From NCBI GenBank assembly GCA_019828565.1, contig JAHDYR010000053.1, forward strand, positions 1,054,001 through 1,118,000: a DNA stretch of 64,000 nucleotides, read 5' to 3'. The notes under the pieces were generated by a model. That model searched no databases and had not been told where the DNA came from. It saw only the letters and a list, made by a program, of their open reading frames with translations. Origin of the DNA: Carpediemonas membranifera (taxonomy: Eukaryota > Fornicata). The position numbers and the translations under genes are program-made. Positions 11,501 to 19,690 of this stretch are shown one piece after another (within the stretch, counting starts at the first letter, position 1; every line of letters starts with the position of its first letter).

Positions 11501-12026
11501 CTCCAAGGCCACCCAGATGGGCGCTGTCGCTAAGTTCAGCTCCAGCGGGAAGCCCGGCAAGAAGAAGGATCTTGGCGCCATCGCCATGACCTACGGCAAC
11601 GTCTTCGTCGCCTCTGTCGCCATGGGCGCCAACACCAAGCAGCTCATCGACTCTGTCTCGGCTGCTGAGTCCTACAACGGCACCTCTCTGATCATTGCCT
11701 ACGCCCCGTGCATTGCTCACGGCATCAAGGGCGGCCTCCGCCGCGCTCAGAATGAGGAGAAGCTCGCTGTCGAGTCTGGCTACTGGCTGCTCTACTCGTT
11801 CGACCCCCGCCTTGCTGCTGCTGGCAAGAACCCCATGAAGCTGACCTCCAAGCCCGCTAAGATCGACGTTCAGGAGTTCCTCGACAACGAGGCCCGTTTC
11901 GCCGCCCTCAAGAAGACCCAGCCCGAGCGCGCTGCCGAGCTCGCCGCCCAGCTCTCCAAGGACCTCAAGGCCCGCTACCACCAGTACGTCGCTTTGGTCG
12001 CCGCCAACGAGCCCCAGGCTGAATAA
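8508..12026 (+). CDS. PFOR: Pyruvate:ferredoxin oxidoreductase, last intact copy (1172 aa)
   Basis: Last gene of the array. It has the same length and the same TPP, CoA and three-cluster iron-sulfur motifs as the copy at 4505, with Asn in the MPNDVKQ segment as in the first copy. One silent change (CGC to CGT) lies near 11173. Downstream, only the stop and GATCGATAAA are shared with the other copies; after that the sequence is unique, so this gene sits at the array edge and its 3' UTR differs. The shared ten bases contain the ATAAA element and may be the minimal 3' processing signal. Confidence 0.97.
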   Translation: MHTVDANYAAAHIAYALSDVSMIYPITPSSTMGELVDQWASEDRKNIYGNLLKVVEMQSEGGVAGSVHGCIGTGSLVSTFTASQGLLLMMPNMYKIAGELLPCVFHVSARAVAGQALSIFGDHSDVMGVRAAGWNYIASASAQESMDLALVAHLATLRASLPFVHFFDGFRSSHELSTIDFIDYADIAKLVDHDAIAAFRARALNPEHPVMRGTAQGPEIFMQAVEAANKYYNAVPEIVQEEMDRVSKLTGREYHLFDYHGAADATKVIVTIGSSANVIHETVDYLLKQGEKVGLIKCRLPRPFSVEHFVAAMPKTVQKVAVLDRTKEPGAVGEPLYLDVVAAMMSAYEGTMPKIVGGRYGLGSKAFTPAMVKGIYDYLENKPQHGFLVGIEDDVCHKSIPVGEEINVMPNDVKQCLFWGLGADGTVGANKNVMKLISEESDNYVQGYFAYDSKKSGGVTASHLRFGPRPITSHYEIVTADYVACHFAQYAKTFDLLSSLAKGGVFVLNTVWTDEELEHELPNAFKRELAEKNAKFYCINANAVAEKCGLGGRINNVMMTVFFKLVEIIPLETAVKALKAAVYKSYRLKGDDIVNNNYAAIDAALEGLREVPVKAEWASLKDDEATLGNENETYRKIIKPLAEQRGNSLPVSALPAGGEMPTATTQYERRCVASHVPKWAGECSQCNKCSLVCPHATIRPFLVTEEQAKAADLTVQKAKALGKNAPTDLFFRIQVDPFDCTGCGACVEVCPSHALSFQTIDEGLEAEAEHWDYCLTLPLRDDILAPSTVKGAMFQRPLLEFSGACAGCGETPYVKLLTQLFGSRMIIANATGCSSIWGGSFPVSPYAVDKDGKGPAWANSLFEDNAEYGAGFAVSVQTRRANLALDMDRVVADKLVSDELATAFAAWKEGMNVAEVAAIEAAKVKALLKDVKAETGTPLERILQNQDLLAKPSVWIVGGDGWAYDIGYGGLDHVLSMGLDLNILVMDTEVYSNTGGQCSKATQMGAVAKFSSSGKPGKKKDLGAIAMTYGNVFVASVAMGANTKQLIDSVSAAESYNGTSLIIAYAPCIAHGIKGGLRRAQNEEKLAVESGYWLLYSFDPRLAAAGKNPMKLTSKPAKIDVQEFLDNEARFAALKKTQPERAAELAAQLSKDLKARYHQYVALVAANEPQAE

Positions 12027-12036
12027 GATCGATAAA

Positions 12037-12355
12037 CTTTTACTATGTGTGAGATCTTTGTCCTGCGATAATTCGTCTGCCAGGGAGAGTTGAAGCCCGA
12101 TGATGAGCGGTGTGGGTAAGGTAAGGTAAGTGCCACAACCGGCTCGATTGCTTCCGTAATCAAGCCGCTGACGTGATAAATATTCTACTCTGGGGAGGAG
12201 CGAGCAGTCTCCTAGATGCCGGGCAGTAAGGCCTCAACGCGGTGGTGATATCGTGAGAAGTTCGGATGGCAGTGTGCGCTGTAACTATATCATCTGTGGC
12301 GACTGGCGCAATTGAGATTTTATATGATTTTTCTCGTGAAGTCTTTCGACTGTGG
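12037..12355. other. Unique intergenic region between PFOR array and transporter
   Basis: No supported gene. It contains a short run of GTAAG repeats near 12116-12130. An AT-rich stretch at about 12318-12333 (TATATGATTTTTCTC) lies roughly 25 nt before the ATG at 12356 and resembles the T-rich element seen just upstream of several other starts here. Confidence 0.5.
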
Positions 12356-14050
12356 ATGGAGTCATTTTTTCATTCCTTTGATATGGTCTCCATGGATAAG
12401 GAAACGATGCAGTCCGCCTTGCGGTACACGAAACAAGGCGCGATCACATGTATTCGCATCCTGAAGAGTTGTTTGCCCTATATCAGGTTTGTTCTCGGCA
12501 AGAAGTTTATCGGCCTCTACACGGCCGCTCTGTCTCTTGTTCTGTGTATGATACTTGCCTGGCAGGTTGAAGGACGTCGTGCGGAGTTCCACTGCGCCGC
12601 TGTCGCCGGCGTATGCGCCTGCTGCTGGATTTTCGAGGTCCTGCCTCTCCCAATCACCGCGCTGCTCCCCGCCATCCTCCTGCCTATCCTGGACGTCGTC
12701 AGCGCCAAGACCATCGCCACGAAGTACTTCTCGGACACTATCTTCGTCTTCGTCGGCGGCTTCGTCATGGCGCTTGCCATGCAGAAGTGGGGTCTCCACA
12801 AGCGCATCGCCCTCGGCCTCGTCCGCATCATCGGCGTCAAGCCCCGCATGCTCCTGTTCGGCGTGATGTTTGCTGTCTGGTTCCTCTCGATGTGGATGAG
12901 CAACACCGCCACTGCAATGGCCATGCTCCCCTCGGCCCTCGCCATCATCGAGAACCTCGAGGAGGACGTCGAGCCCGCCCGTATCAAGAAGTTCTCTCTC
13001 GGCCTCTTCCTCGGCATCGCATTTGCTGCGGGTATCGGCGGCATCGCCACGACCATCGGCACACCCCCGAACCTCGTGCTCCTCAAGGTCTTCGATGAGC
13101 AGTTCCCCAACGCCGAAAACGTCATGACCTTCTCCAAATGGTTCGTGTTCGGCCTGCCCACGGCGCTGATCTTCTTCATCATCTGCTACGCATTCTTTGC
13201 CATTTTCTACTGCCCATGGAGGAATAGCATCAACATCGAGAAGTCCGTCATCCGCCAGCAGTACCACGCCCTCGGTGATATGAAGCTCGAAGAGAAGCTC
13301 GTCGCTATAGTTTTCGTCGTCCTCGCCATTTGCTGGATGACGATTGGCGGGCTCAACCTCTTCCTCTTCGAGATCCCCGGCTGGAAGGAGATCTTCCCCG
13401 GCGGCGACAAGAGCGACCAGATCAAGGACGGCACCGTCGCCCTCATTGCCGCGGTCCTCATGTTCTGCATCCCGTCGACCCGCAAGGTCACCCGCAGGGA
13501 GAACGGCGTCGAGACGGAGGTCCGGGACATGCTGATGGACTGGGAGACCATGCGCGGCATGCCCTGGGACCTCGTCTTGCTCTTCGGTGGCGGGTTCGCC
13601 CTCGCTGCGGGCTTCACTGCCTCCGGACTCGACTCGTACATGGCTGACGGGCTCAAGTCCTTCGAGGACTGGCCGATCTTCGTGTTCGTCGCCATCATCG
13701 CCGTTGTCTCCGCCACCATCACGTCGTTCTCGTCCAACACCGCCACGGCCAACATGCTGCTCCCCGCCATGGCTTCCCTGGCCACTGGCATCAACGTCCA
13801 CCCCCTCCTCGTCATGATCCCGTGTGCCTTATCCTGCTCGTTTGCATTTATGTTCCCCTACTCAACCCCGCCCAACGTCATTGTCTTCGGGTCGGGCAGA
13901 CTCCGGATGACCGATATGATGCTGGCCGGCTTCTTTATGAACATCATCGGTCTGATCGTCACGATGACGGTGACGTTCACCCTCGTCCCCCTAGTGTGGG
14001 GTTTCAACCCCTTCGACTCAAGCGTCCCCTCCGGTTGGACTTCGAACTAA
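12356..14050 (+). CDS. SLC13/DASS-family anion symporter (564 aa)
   Basis: A sodium-coupled (or related) transporter of dicarboxylates or sulfate in the SLC13/CitMHS-like divalent anion:Na+ symporter family, acting in the plasma membrane or an internal membrane. Two SNT signature motifs, typical of the inverted-repeat architecture, are present: SNTATAMAMLP in the first half and SNTATANMLLPAM in the second. The conserved GGIATTIGTPPNL and a matching late segment (FPYSTPPNV) are also visible. About eleven hydrophobic helices can be counted. The start is uncertain: an in-frame ATG at 12266 adds 30 residues, but the AT-rich element about 25 nt before 12356 favours the shorter form. After the stop, GGATAAAC fits the poly(A)-like signal. 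Substrate cannot be told from sequence; PFOR next door need not be related in function. Confidence 0.88.
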   Translation: MESFFHSFDMVSMDKETMQSALRYTKQGAITCIRILKSCLPYIRFVLGKKFIGLYTAALSLVLCMILAWQVEGRRAEFHCAAVAGVCACCWIFEVLPLPITALLPAILLPILDVVSAKTIATKYFSDTIFVFVGGFVMALAMQKWGLHKRIALGLVRIIGVKPRMLLFGVMFAVWFLSMWMSNTATAMAMLPSALAIIENLEEDVEPARIKKFSLGLFLGIAFAAGIGGIATTIGTPPNLVLLKVFDEQFPNAENVMTFSKWFVFGLPTALIFFIICYAFFAIFYCPWRNSINIEKSVIRQQYHALGDMKLEEKLVAIVFVVLAICWMTIGGLNLFLFEIPGWKEIFPGGDKSDQIKDGTVALIAAVLMFCIPSTRKVTRRENGVETEVRDMLMDWETMRGMPWDLVLLFGGGFALAAGFTASGLDSYMADGLKSFEDWPIFVFVAIIAVVSATITSFSSNTATANMLLPAMASLATGINVHPLLVMIPCALSCSFAFMFPYSTPPNVIVFGSGRLRMTDMMLAGFFMNIIGLIVTMTVTFTLVPLVWGFNPFDSSVPSGWTSN

Positions 14051-14458
14051 GGGTCGAGATCGGATAAACTGATACATAAATGTACATTGGTAACGTAAAG
14101 AGTCACGGGGGACATCAATTGGAGACAGAGTGGCGCTATATCGTCAGGAAGGTTACCTGGGCGTAACGGGCCGGGAGCGGAGGGCGACGAGTTTGCCCCG
14201 CACCCGCAGGTTGATGACTAGCTTGCTACAGGGACAAGGCAGTACCCCGGGGCACTCAGCTCCAAGACAACGGGAAACAAGCTCAGTCCGGGGTCAGAAA
14301 CCAAGCACCATAAATTTCTTTCTTTCTTTTGCACCGGCAGGTTGATTCGCCGGCCAGGCGAGCCAAGCAAGAATGGCTGGTGGTAAGGTCGAGACTTCCC
14401 CCCGTTGGATATCTAGCGTAGTATGTGAGAAAGGCTTGCTAGTCAAGCTGTCTAGGCG
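14051..14458. other. Intergenic region, no gene seen
   Basis: Holds the 3' UTR of the transporter (ATAAA and GTAAA elements within 50 nt of its stop) and GC-rich sequence without a convincing reading frame. It ends at the left arm of the inverted repeat at 14459. Confidence 0.4.
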
Positions 14459-14489
14459 AGGTGGCTTTGTAAAATACGCATACGCATGC
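14459..14489 (+). repeat. Left arm of a 31-nt inverted repeat
   Basis: Starts AGGTGGCTTTGTAAAATACG and continues for 31 nt. It matches the reverse complement of 15153-15183 at 28 of 31 positions. The right part is rich in GCAT/ATGC palindromes. The arms are 663 bp apart and enclose the tRNA gene. Confidence 0.8.
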
Positions 14490-14510
14490 ATCCGCGCATG
14501 CAATAAAGGT

Positions 14511-14592
14511 CGACGCCGATGGGGTTTGAACCCATGCTCACAATGTGAAATGGTTTTCAAGACCATCGCCTTAACCACTCGGCCACAGCGTC
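14511..14592 (-). tRNA. tRNA-Ser, anticodon UGA
   Basis: The 82-nt minus-strand sequence folds as a class II tRNA. The 7-bp acceptor stem is GACGCTG/CGGCGTC with one G-U pair, and the discriminator is G. The D arm and A box read TGGCCGAGTGG, the anticodon stem is ATGGT/ACCAT with loop CTTGAAA (anticodon TGA), there is a long variable arm, and the T arm is ATGGG-TTCAAAC-CCCAT. No intron. CCA is not encoded, as expected for a eukaryote. Only a short TTTA stretch follows, so the Pol III terminator is weak. Confidence 0.95.
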
Positions 14593-15343
14593 TTTCGATC
14601 ATTTGGATCGGAAGTCGTTGGTCTGTGGCAACCAGACCAAGTGCCTTCCGTCTGACTTGGCAGACGCCTCGGCTGTCTAGCCAAACCTAACGGGGGGGAG
14701 TGAATTTACGGGTCGACCTCCAGGTCTCGCGCGTGAATTCGGCTGTCGGGAGACTCGCCCGACGCCTGGTGCTCGCCTCAGGAGCGAAGCGGTGGCCGCC
14801 GTCTTGTCGGCCATTTCTCTCCAGCATGTGCCAAATCAATTCATCAATTGATTGGGCGGGACTACAGTGCCCTCCGTCCGTTCCCATCATAGGCCAGGCC
14901 GTTCCTGGCGTGCGGTGCCCATCACCGCGGAGCCGCAGACCTACGTAGTATGATGAGCATCACGCGTCGGAGCGCCTTGTGCGCCCCGGGGGCCCCTGAT
15001 GCTCGGCGTGCAGTTTATGGTCGGGCAAATCGTGCAGAGATTGCGCGAAAAGCCGATGTGCTAGGTTTATAATCTGTGATGTCGAACTACTGAACCAAAA
15101 GGGGCCCGGTATTCCACAAATCATGTCCTGTCTTAACACCGCGGCTGCCGCCGCACGCATATGCGTATTTTACGAAGCCACCTTAAGAGCATCTCACCCA
15201 TGGCGTCTGGTGCCTCATCAATAAGGGAACATCTCCGCTCAAATCATTGACATGTAGTCTCTTCATGCCTCACACCACATGGACCCTGTATTCAAGCTCG
15301 AATCAGCTCAGTCACCACTCAACGCCCCACCCCTCCTCCTTTA
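14593..15343. other. Gene-poor intergenic region
   Basis: About 750 bp with no convincing coding frame or RNA. It carries the right inverted-repeat arm (15153-15183) and GGGGCCC-containing segments near 14990 and 15100. The final part is the region beyond the FBPase stop. Confidence 0.5.
15153..15183 (-). repeat. Right arm of the 31-nt inverted repeat
   Basis: The reverse complement of this segment matches 14459-14489 at 28 of 31 positions. It could be the end of a small non-autonomous element or a second copy of a dispersed short repeat in opposite orientation. Confidence 0.8.
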
Positions 15344-17353
15344 CTAGACGAGATACGTCCCCTCCGCCAGGTCGCCCGCCCTATAGGCGTCCATGAGGTC
15401 CTTCAGATCCTGGACCCTCTCCTTGAGCCTGACACCGATATCGGTCTCAGCCACCCTCAGCCTGTGGCTCCACTTCTCAATGATCTTCAGCTCAGTGACC
15501 ATGTCCTCGTTCGTGTCGACAGCGTGGTGTCTTGACAGGAATGGCTTATGAATGGCCAACCACAGGCCGTGGGAGTCGTTGATGAGCGTGTACCCCGCCG
15601 TCCCCGTCTCCCCCTGGTATGCCTCGCAGTAGCCCCCATCAATGGCAATGAGTCGGCCGTTGGCCTTGACCGGCATCTCACCGTCCTTGGCTCTCACAGG
15701 GACGTGCCCGTTGATGATGTGCCCGTGGGTGACGTCCGCATCGAACTCAGCCAGGACCTTCTTGACGAACTCCTCGTCTTCTCTCAGCTTGTAGTACGCG
15801 TTTCCCTGCTCCTTCCACTGAATCTTATCCTCGAGGAAATAACGCTCGAACGTGGCCATCTTGCTACGGCCAAACAGAGGCGAGACAGGACCAGCCCAAA
15901 GATACCACATGCAGTCGCACCCGAACTGCTTTCGAGCATATGGATCTGACTGGCCCTGACCTTCATGGGCTGCCAGCTCGATGGGCGTGATCTCGGGCAA
16001 GAAATAACCATCGCGGGCAGCCTTATCGAAAGCATCGAGCTGGGATACCCCGGCCAGTGGCTTCCCGAATATGTTATTCGTAGTAAATTCACCGTTCGCG
16101 TCGACTGGGATGCAGCCATGGAAGAGGAGATCGCCGTTCTTGACCAGATAGATGGACCCCACCTGGAATAAGAACCGGATGTGCTCCTGCAGCGCCGAGG
16201 ACGATTGGAAGGAGTACCGCAGCCGCTGCAGCACCTTGATCTCGGCCTCACTGAGGGCAGTCGGGTTGGCTGGGTCGACCGTGGGCCACACCTTGTCCTT
16301 GAGCGGATATGTCTGCCCGTCGATGGTGATCGTGTAGTTCTCCCAGTCGACCATGCGGAGAGACTGTCGGCCGGCCATGCCGAACGACGGGTTGCGGTCG
16401 ATGAGACTTGACTCGACCTTAAACTGCATAATGGAGACTGCCTTGTGCATTTGGGCGACGAGCTTGCGGTTGGTCTTGTCGCTCTTGGGGATGAAGAGCT
16501 CGCATGGGTCGTCGGCGTAGGTCTCCATAGCAAAGGTCGCGAGTGGAAGCAGGCTGATACCGTACCCGTTCTCGATCGTGTCGAGGTTGTTATAACGGAG
16601 GCTGATTCTGAGAACGTTGCAGATGCAGGCGAGTGACCCAGCTGCAGCACCCATCCACAACATGTCATGGTTGCCCCAGGCGACGTCGATGCTGTGGAAA
16701 TGCATAAGTGTGTCCATGATGCGGTGTGCCATGGAGCCGCGGTCGTAAACATCGCCCAGAACATGGAGGTGGTCCACAGCCAGACGTTGGATCAGACGGC
16801 AAAGGGCAACGAGCAGAGACGCGCCCTGACCGAGGTCAATGGCCTCCCGGATGATGGAGGTATAGTAGGTTCGCTTGTCACTACTATCCTCTTGCTCATG
16901 GATGAGCTCGTTGATCATGTAGCTGAACTGCTTGGGGAGGGCCTTGGTCACCTTCGACCGGGTGTACTTCGATGCGGCCAGTCGGGCTACCATTACGAGC
17001 CTGTAGATGTTGACGGCGAGCCAGTCATCTCTCGCAGCGACCTCGGGCATTGCGTGGAATATGATACGCATCTTCTGCTCAGGGTAGTAGACAAGCATGC
17101 AGAGAGCGGCCCTCTCATCGGCACAGAGCGTCATTCCGAACGCCTGGTCGACCTTGTAGGCGACGACCCCACTGGCGTTGCGGAGGGTGTGATCGAACGA
17201 CCGGAAGGCGCCATGGAGGTCGCTGACGTATTGTTCAGTGCCCTTGGGCAGCCCGAGGATGGCGCGAAGGTTGATGGCCTCACAGGCGGCAGTTTCAAGT
17301 GTTGGGAACGTTTGGGAGAGAGTTTTCAGGTACTTCACGCGTACTTCATTCAT
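15344..17353 (-). CDS. fbp: Fructose-1,6-bisphosphatase, class III (Firmicutes type), 669 aa
   Basis: Hydrolyses fructose-1,6-bisphosphate to fructose-6-phosphate, the committed step of gluconeogenesis, in the cytosol. The protein is collinear with the Firmicutes-type FBPase family, which is unrelated to the usual eukaryotic class I enzyme, and has the expected length (family about 640-670 aa). Metallophosphatase motifs are visible: a GDVYDRG block, AWGNHDMLWMGA and NGHVPV near the C-terminus, with the family's IAIDGGYCEAYQGETGTAGY segment. The start is taken at MNEVRVKYLK (17353); an upstream in-frame extension of 30 residues is not conserved in character. The stop codon TAG overlaps AGTAAAG, a poly(A)-like signal. 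The gene is intronless and looks bacterial in origin, although neighbouring genes are eukaryotic. Confidence 0.93.
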   Translation of the reverse strand: MNEVRVKYLKTLSQTFPTLETAACEAINLRAILGLPKGTEQYVSDLHGAFRSFDHTLRNASGVVAYKVDQAFGMTLCADERAALCMLVYYPEQKMRIIFHAMPEVAARDDWLAVNIYRLVMVARLAASKYTRSKVTKALPKQFSYMINELIHEQEDSSDKRTYYTSIIREAIDLGQGASLLVALCRLIQRLAVDHLHVLGDVYDRGSMAHRIMDTLMHFHSIDVAWGNHDMLWMGAAAGSLACICNVLRISLRYNNLDTIENGYGISLLPLATFAMETYADDPCELFIPKSDKTNRKLVAQMHKAVSIMQFKVESSLIDRNPSFGMAGRQSLRMVDWENYTITIDGQTYPLKDKVWPTVDPANPTALSEAEIKVLQRLRYSFQSSSALQEHIRFLFQVGSIYLVKNGDLLFHGCIPVDANGEFTTNNIFGKPLAGVSQLDAFDKAARDGYFLPEITPIELAAHEGQGQSDPYARKQFGCDCMWYLWAGPVSPLFGRSKMATFERYFLEDKIQWKEQGNAYYKLREDEEFVKKVLAEFDADVTHGHIINGHVPVRAKDGEMPVKANGRLIAIDGGYCEAYQGETGTAGYTLINDSHGLWLAIHKPFLSRHHAVDTNEDMVTELKIIEKWSHRLRVAETDIGVRLKERVQDLKDLMDAYRAGDLAEGTYLV

Positions 17354-17683
17354 GGTTGCTTCTGTGATCCGTTCAGCGGCTGAAACGTTACTATTGGTCA
17401 CGCTTGCAATACTATACGAACGATCACGTGATCTCCTCGGCATCTGGCGCTGTGGCGTGTCGAGTCGTTAGTTTTCGTCACGGACTCGGCAAGACCGGAC
17501 CGTTCGAGATTGTGCGGGATCTGCTACGGTGTCTCTGTGTCAAGCCCCTAACGTGGCGCATGGCGAGAGGGACAGCACGGCCGACACGCCCAAGTTGACA
17601 TTCCCCCAGCCAAAGATACTCGCAAGATTCTGTCACGAGTCTAGTGACCATCACCTGGCATTTATCTACAATACTCCAGTCTA
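17354..17683. promoter_or_regulatory. FBPase upstream region with a 12-bp palindrome
   Basis: The region between the FBPase start and the next gene's stop has no gene. It contains a perfect palindrome GATCACGTGATC at 17422-17433 with a central CACGTG E-box, about 70 nt upstream of the FBPase ATG. A regulatory role is inference. Confidence 0.35.
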
Positions 17684-18403
17684 TCATGAGAACTCTGCCA
17701 TGATGTCGTCAACGGCCGCCAGCTCTGCCTCGTGTCGCTGCTCCAAGGCTGCGAGAGACACGTCCTCCTGACCATCCAGGCCGAGGCGGCCCGACCCACT
17801 GTCACTATCGCCCAGACCGTCCCTGGCCCTTGAGATCCGCTGTGGACTGTCGGTGTCATCCAGGGTCCGTGCACGTTGAGTGGAGCCGAAGGCGAACGTT
17901 GGTTTCGTCATTGTCCGCCTGGCTGGCACGGGGCGGGGTACGTGCGTGTCGGCGTACTCCTTCGCCTTCACACGCTTCATGGCAGCGTCTTGCGACTGTT
18001 GCCACGTCCCCTTACCATCGACGACGGCGTAAACCATCTTCTTATCGCGTTTGGGCCGCTGCGGCAGCCCTGCTTGCTTGTGAACCTGCCCGACCGTCTT
18101 GCTATACTCCATCATCTTCTCCCGATGTTCACGAGCTGCCTTGGTGCGTTCGTTTTCCAGATCGGGGCCCAGACGAGCGACACCTTGGTTCCTGATGCGC
18201 TCCTGCATGGCTTCGTAGTCAGAAACTGAATAAGGCTTGTAGTCCACTCTTCTTCTTGGCTTCTTCGATTGAATGTCTGACGTCGTGCTGCGCTGGGTGC
18301 TACTCTGAGAGGTAGCACTGAACGTTCCATCTCGTTTCACTGTTGTGATCTTATTCGCGAACTTTTGCTCGAACGATGAAGCACCAGAGCTTCGTCGAGA
18401 CAT
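17684..18403 (-). CDS. JHY-like, basic low-complexity protein (239 aa)
   Basis: A basic, Ser/Arg/Lys-rich protein. A central segment (YKPYSVSDYEAMQ, then a Leu-Gly-Pro-Asp block and a charged helix EHREKMMEYSKTVGQVHKQ) resembles the conserved region of JHY-type cilium-associated proteins, which have a KPY...DY followed by LGGLGPD pattern. This is recognition from memory and is not certain. The remainder is disordered, with an acidic Ala-rich helix at the C-terminus. The start is set at MSRRSSGAS (18403); 19 further in-frame residues with another ATG lie upstream. Downstream, AGATAAATG lies about 25 nt after the stop. If correct it would be a flagellar or axonemal component, in keeping with LC8 and the TPGS1-like gene in this window. 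Confidence 0.5.
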   Translation of the reverse strand: MSRRSSGASSFEQKFANKITTVKRDGTFSATSQSSTQRSTTSDIQSKKPRRRVDYKPYSVSDYEAMQERIRNQGVARLGPDLENERTKAAREHREKMMEYSKTVGQVHKQAGLPQRPKRDKKMVYAVVDGKGTWQQSQDAAMKRVKAKEYADTHVPRPVPARRTMTKPTFAFGSTQRARTLDDTDSPQRISRARDGLGDSDSGSGRLGLDGQEDVSLAALEQRHEAELAAVDDIMAEFS

Positions 18404-18611
18404 ATTGTGCGTTTGTTCGCCGTCGTCTGAACTTTTGGACAGCATATGAAAGTGCACCAAGAGAGGGTGGGAGACGTATGGTGTGTGATGGCCACTAGAG
18501 CCATGCTATGGACGATGGGCTTCCCTCATTCGTCCCTCGCCACCCCTTCCATCAAGACATAGGTGCCATGAGCAGATAAACTCACACATCATGAATCCGC
18601 ATTTATGTCAC

Positions 18612-19324
18612 TCAGGCCAGCTTCTTGACTGGGTTGGCCTTGGCGCTCTTGCTCCAGTAGCTGGTGACCTTGAACGTCATGTTCGCCATTTCATACCCAA
18701 AGTGAGTCAGAAGCTTCGCCTGCTTGGCAGTGAGCTCATCACCCTCGTTGCAGATGGTGTAGTCGTGTAGCAGTGTGATCACACCCTCGTGGAGCTTGCA
18801 TGGCAGACCCAGCGCGCGGAGACGGGGCTCGAGGGGGAATGGGAACTCAATCTTGTCCAGAGGCCCCTCAGGAATCTCTACGTCCTCTGTCGCAATGTTA
18901 CCGGCCGTAGCGGCGACAGGCTCGCTGTACTTGTTGAAGAATGACTGGACGAGTTTGGGGCCGGAGGAGGAGACGAAAAGCATAGAATCACCGCTGATGT
19001 CCTTGACAAGGCCGTCAAGGCCGGCAGGAACATCTTCACCGCTGAGGGCAATCGCCATAACGCGCTTCTTGCCATTGAAGATGCGACCACCGGGGTGCTC
19101 CTTCGTGGCAACCTGAAGGAGCTCACGGACGTTGCCCATCTTCGAAGAAACAAGGTTTTTGTGTTGAATAACGTAAACATATGCGGCGTCCTTCACTTCA
19201 TCTCTGATCTTGGCAACAAGCTCCTCTTTCTGTTCACGGCCCTTCTTCTCAACCTCAGTGAGGGCAACTGGGTAATATACGTTGGTATCAACAAACAATC
19301 GCGGTCGCGGCGGTTCCTAGGCAT
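18612..19324 (-). CDS. MRT4: MRT4, ribosome assembly factor (227 aa, one intron)
   Basis: A nucleolar 60S assembly factor of the uL10/P0 family that holds the place of P0 on pre-60S particles. Exon 1 is 19297-19324 and exon 2 is 18612-19267; a 29-nt intron joins MPRNRRDRD to FALTEVEKKGREQKEEL, which recreates the family N-terminus (M-P-K-S-K-R-D-K...LT...KKG.E.K). Without the intron the second exon has no ATG at the right place. The C-terminal motif GDELTAKQAKLLTHFGYEMA matches MRT4's conserved E-L-T-x-x-Q-A-x-x-L-x-x-F-G-Y-x-M-A. CATAAATG follows the stop closely. Confidence 0.9.
19268..19296 (-). other. Intron of MRT4 (29 nt)
   Basis: On the minus strand it begins GTTTGT and ends ATTACCCAG. 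Removing it fuses the initiator exon to the MRT4 reading frame exactly in frame. The acceptor sequence is identical to that of the TPGS1-like gene. Confidence 0.85.
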
Positions 19325-19424
19325 CTATAAGAGCGAGCTGCAAGACGACTCTGCCCGACTCGCAGAATAAGGATCGCTGGATGTGGTATTTAGAGATGTT
19401 TACTGGGGGTGGATGTGGTATTTA

Positions 19425-19455
19425 GACTCAACAATTCTAATCCTGCGCGGCACAC
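19425..19455 (+). repeat. Left direct repeat of the Fanzor element
   Basis: A 31-nt segment GACTCAACAATTCTAATC followed by CTGCGCGGCACAC, repeated in two overlapping pieces on the right side. It lies 100 bp from the MRT4 start codon. Confidence 0.75.
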
Positions 19456-19690
19456 CACCTCCACTCACCCACTTCAGCCCTCGTCTGTACAATCGGGCTT
19501 TCGTGCTTTCAGTCGTCGGTCCGCACGAAGAGATGCGTCGTCTGTCGTCCATCGTCTGTGTCGAACGCTGCTGTCTTCTTTCGCGTCGGTGCTCGTCTGT
19601 TACGCGCTTGCATTGCCCGAGGGGCAACGGGTGGGTCGCACTGATACCGTGGCCGAGGCCCTTGTCGGCGTGCTGTCGTGCGTCACGCGC

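Larger units (their letters stand above)
1..12036 (+). repeat. Head-to-tail tandem array of PFOR genes, unit about 4.0 kb
   Basis: The unit is one PFOR gene plus a 484-485 bp spacer. Start codons lie at 498, 4505 and 8508, so the period is 4007 then 4003 bp. The 4 bp difference is fully explained by three single-base insertions in the first gene and one extra G in the spacer at 4361-4366. Visible differences among copies are few: one Asn/Ser change (AAC/AGC near 5736), one silent C/T change at 11173, and a few spacer substitutions. Homology stops abruptly after the shared ten bases that follow the last stop codon (about 12036), which marks the array edge. Near identity implies very recent amplification or ongoing gene conversion. 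Confidence 0.95.

Noticed and set aside
14459-15183. Complete DNA transposon defined by the inverted repeat
   Set aside because: No transposase frame, no clear target-site duplication seen, and the arms are only 28/31 identical.
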